Positions 63,527-64,000 of a stretch of DNA of 64,000 nt are shown here, one piece after another. The notes beneath the pieces are model-generated. The model saw only the letters and a program-made list of their open reading frames with translations. It was not told the DNA's origin and did not search any database. The DNA is taken from positions 14,347,243 to 14,411,242 of the forward strand of contig JAHCVI010000001.1 of NCBI GenBank assembly GCA_019096155.1, written 5' to 3'. Position 1 is the stretch's first letter; each line of letters opens with the position of its first letter. The stretch is from Staphylotrichum longicolle (lineage: Eukaryota; Ascomycota; Sordariomycetes; Sordariales; Chaetomiaceae). A program made the translations under genes and the position numbers.

Positions 63527-63896
63527 GCTGAGGCAGTCTCGTTGTATGTAGCTGCATGGCAGGTAGCACATCAGGTTTGGCGTGATGAGTATGTAAATGG
63601 TAGATGGAGAGAGAGGAGTCTGGGCGGCTGAAAAAGGGTCGGATTAGGTCGGAGATGGCGATGATTCGGCAATGTGCCTGTACTAACCAAACCTGGTTAG
63701 CCTTCCGGACAAGCATTGCCCTGGTGCGGATTTAGCGTTAACTACGAATACATGTACGGAGCTAGGTTAAACGCTGACATCGAAACCCACATCAACAACA
63801 GCAAAGAAGAAGCAAGACAGGCTGCACATGAACTGCACTAACCAGCAAGCCCCCCGGCAACGGGAATTCCTTCTTGTCCGAGACGCTGAGTGAGCC
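63527..63896. other. Intergenic region with direct-repeat copy B
   Basis: About 370 bp between the exonuclease and the next regulator. Copy B of the diverged direct repeat sits 34 bp after the exonuclease stop codon. Confidence 0.55.
63560..63650 (+). repeat. Diverged direct repeat, copy B
   Basis: Matches 58911-58993 in the same orientation: 25 of the first 26 bases, then a diverged middle and a second matching block around 63627-63641. Confidence 0.65.
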
Positions 63897-64000
63897 ATGG
63901 TCAATCGCGGGCGGCCCTCTAAGGACTGCTTCCCTTGCAGGAGCAGAAAACTACGGGTAGGTACATGTATATGCCAAGACCCATTAAATTCCATCCGTTC
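63897..64000 (+). CDS. Zn(II)2Cys6 transcription factor, first exon only
   Basis: ATG 63897 opens MVNRGRPSKDCFPCRSRKLR and is cut by a GTAGGT donor at 63957. This start, with CX2C (Cys11, Cys14) followed by a basic helix and a donor just before the third cysteine, is the usual beginning of a large class of fungal binuclear-cluster regulators. The rest lies outside the window, so domain content and role cannot be judged. Confidence 0.75.
   Translation, partial: MVNRGRPSKDCFPCRSRKLRVGTCICQDPLNSIR

Noticed and set aside
1..64000. Transposable elements, CRISPR arrays or a biosynthetic gene cluster
   Set aside because: No transposase, reverse transcriptase, terminal repeats, spacer arrays or PKS/NRPS/terpene-synthase motifs were seen in any frame.

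Overview
The window is nuclear DNA from a filamentous ascomycete, most likely a GC-rich Sordariomycete. The genes carry short GT-AG introns of about 47-200 bp with CTRAC-type branch points, and many proteins have the form known from Pezizomycotina (EAF3, NKP2, DLT1, Zn(II)2Cys6 regulators, NLR-like proteins). I see no transposon, rRNA, tRNA or CRISPR.

Positions 1-22,100 are dense housekeeping DNA: the 3' end of a mitochondrial uL30 ribosomal protein gene; EAF3 (NuA4/Rpd3S chromatin reader) with a 1.6-kb intron that holds another ORF; the inner-kinetochore proteins NKP2 and CENP-Q about 1.7 kb apart; a thioredoxin-like secretory-pathway protein; TRM2 (tRNA m5U methyltransferase); ALG11 (N-glycan mannosyltransferase); COX18 (mitochondrial insertase); a PEP12-type syntaxin; the nuclear-pore anchor NDC1; DLT1; and a glycine-zipper protein. 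From 22,800 to 26,000 lies a long, largely disordered, multi-exon protein of unknown function.

Positions 26,000-54,000 are looser, with gene-free stretches of 1.5-3.6 kb. They carry a phenol 2-monooxygenase-type flavoprotein, a large Zn(II)2Cys6 regulator, a second regulator whose zinc cluster appears to be spread over four exons (two of them only 13 and 10 nt), a broken Cys-rich single-pass membrane protein, a small secreted protein and a membrane-anchored HSL-type esterase.

Positions 54,300-61,900 look like a conflict/recognition neighbourhood. It contains a secreted peptide precursor with a defensin-like cysteine pattern and a Glu-Ala spacer, a SesB-type hydrolase fused directly to ankyrin repeats with no nucleotide-binding domain between them, decayed coding fragments, and a ubiquitin-like-domain/TPR protein. 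A DEDD 3'-5' exonuclease and the first exon of another Zn(II)2Cys6 regulator end the window.

Seven genes (CENP-Q, TRM2, ALG11, the glycine-zipper protein, the 22.8-25.9 kb gene, the second regulator and the Cys-rich membrane protein) need one or more 1-nt frame corrections. Several of these sites lie in C or G runs. The pattern fits residual indels in the assembly better than independent gene death, so these gene models should be treated as provisional.
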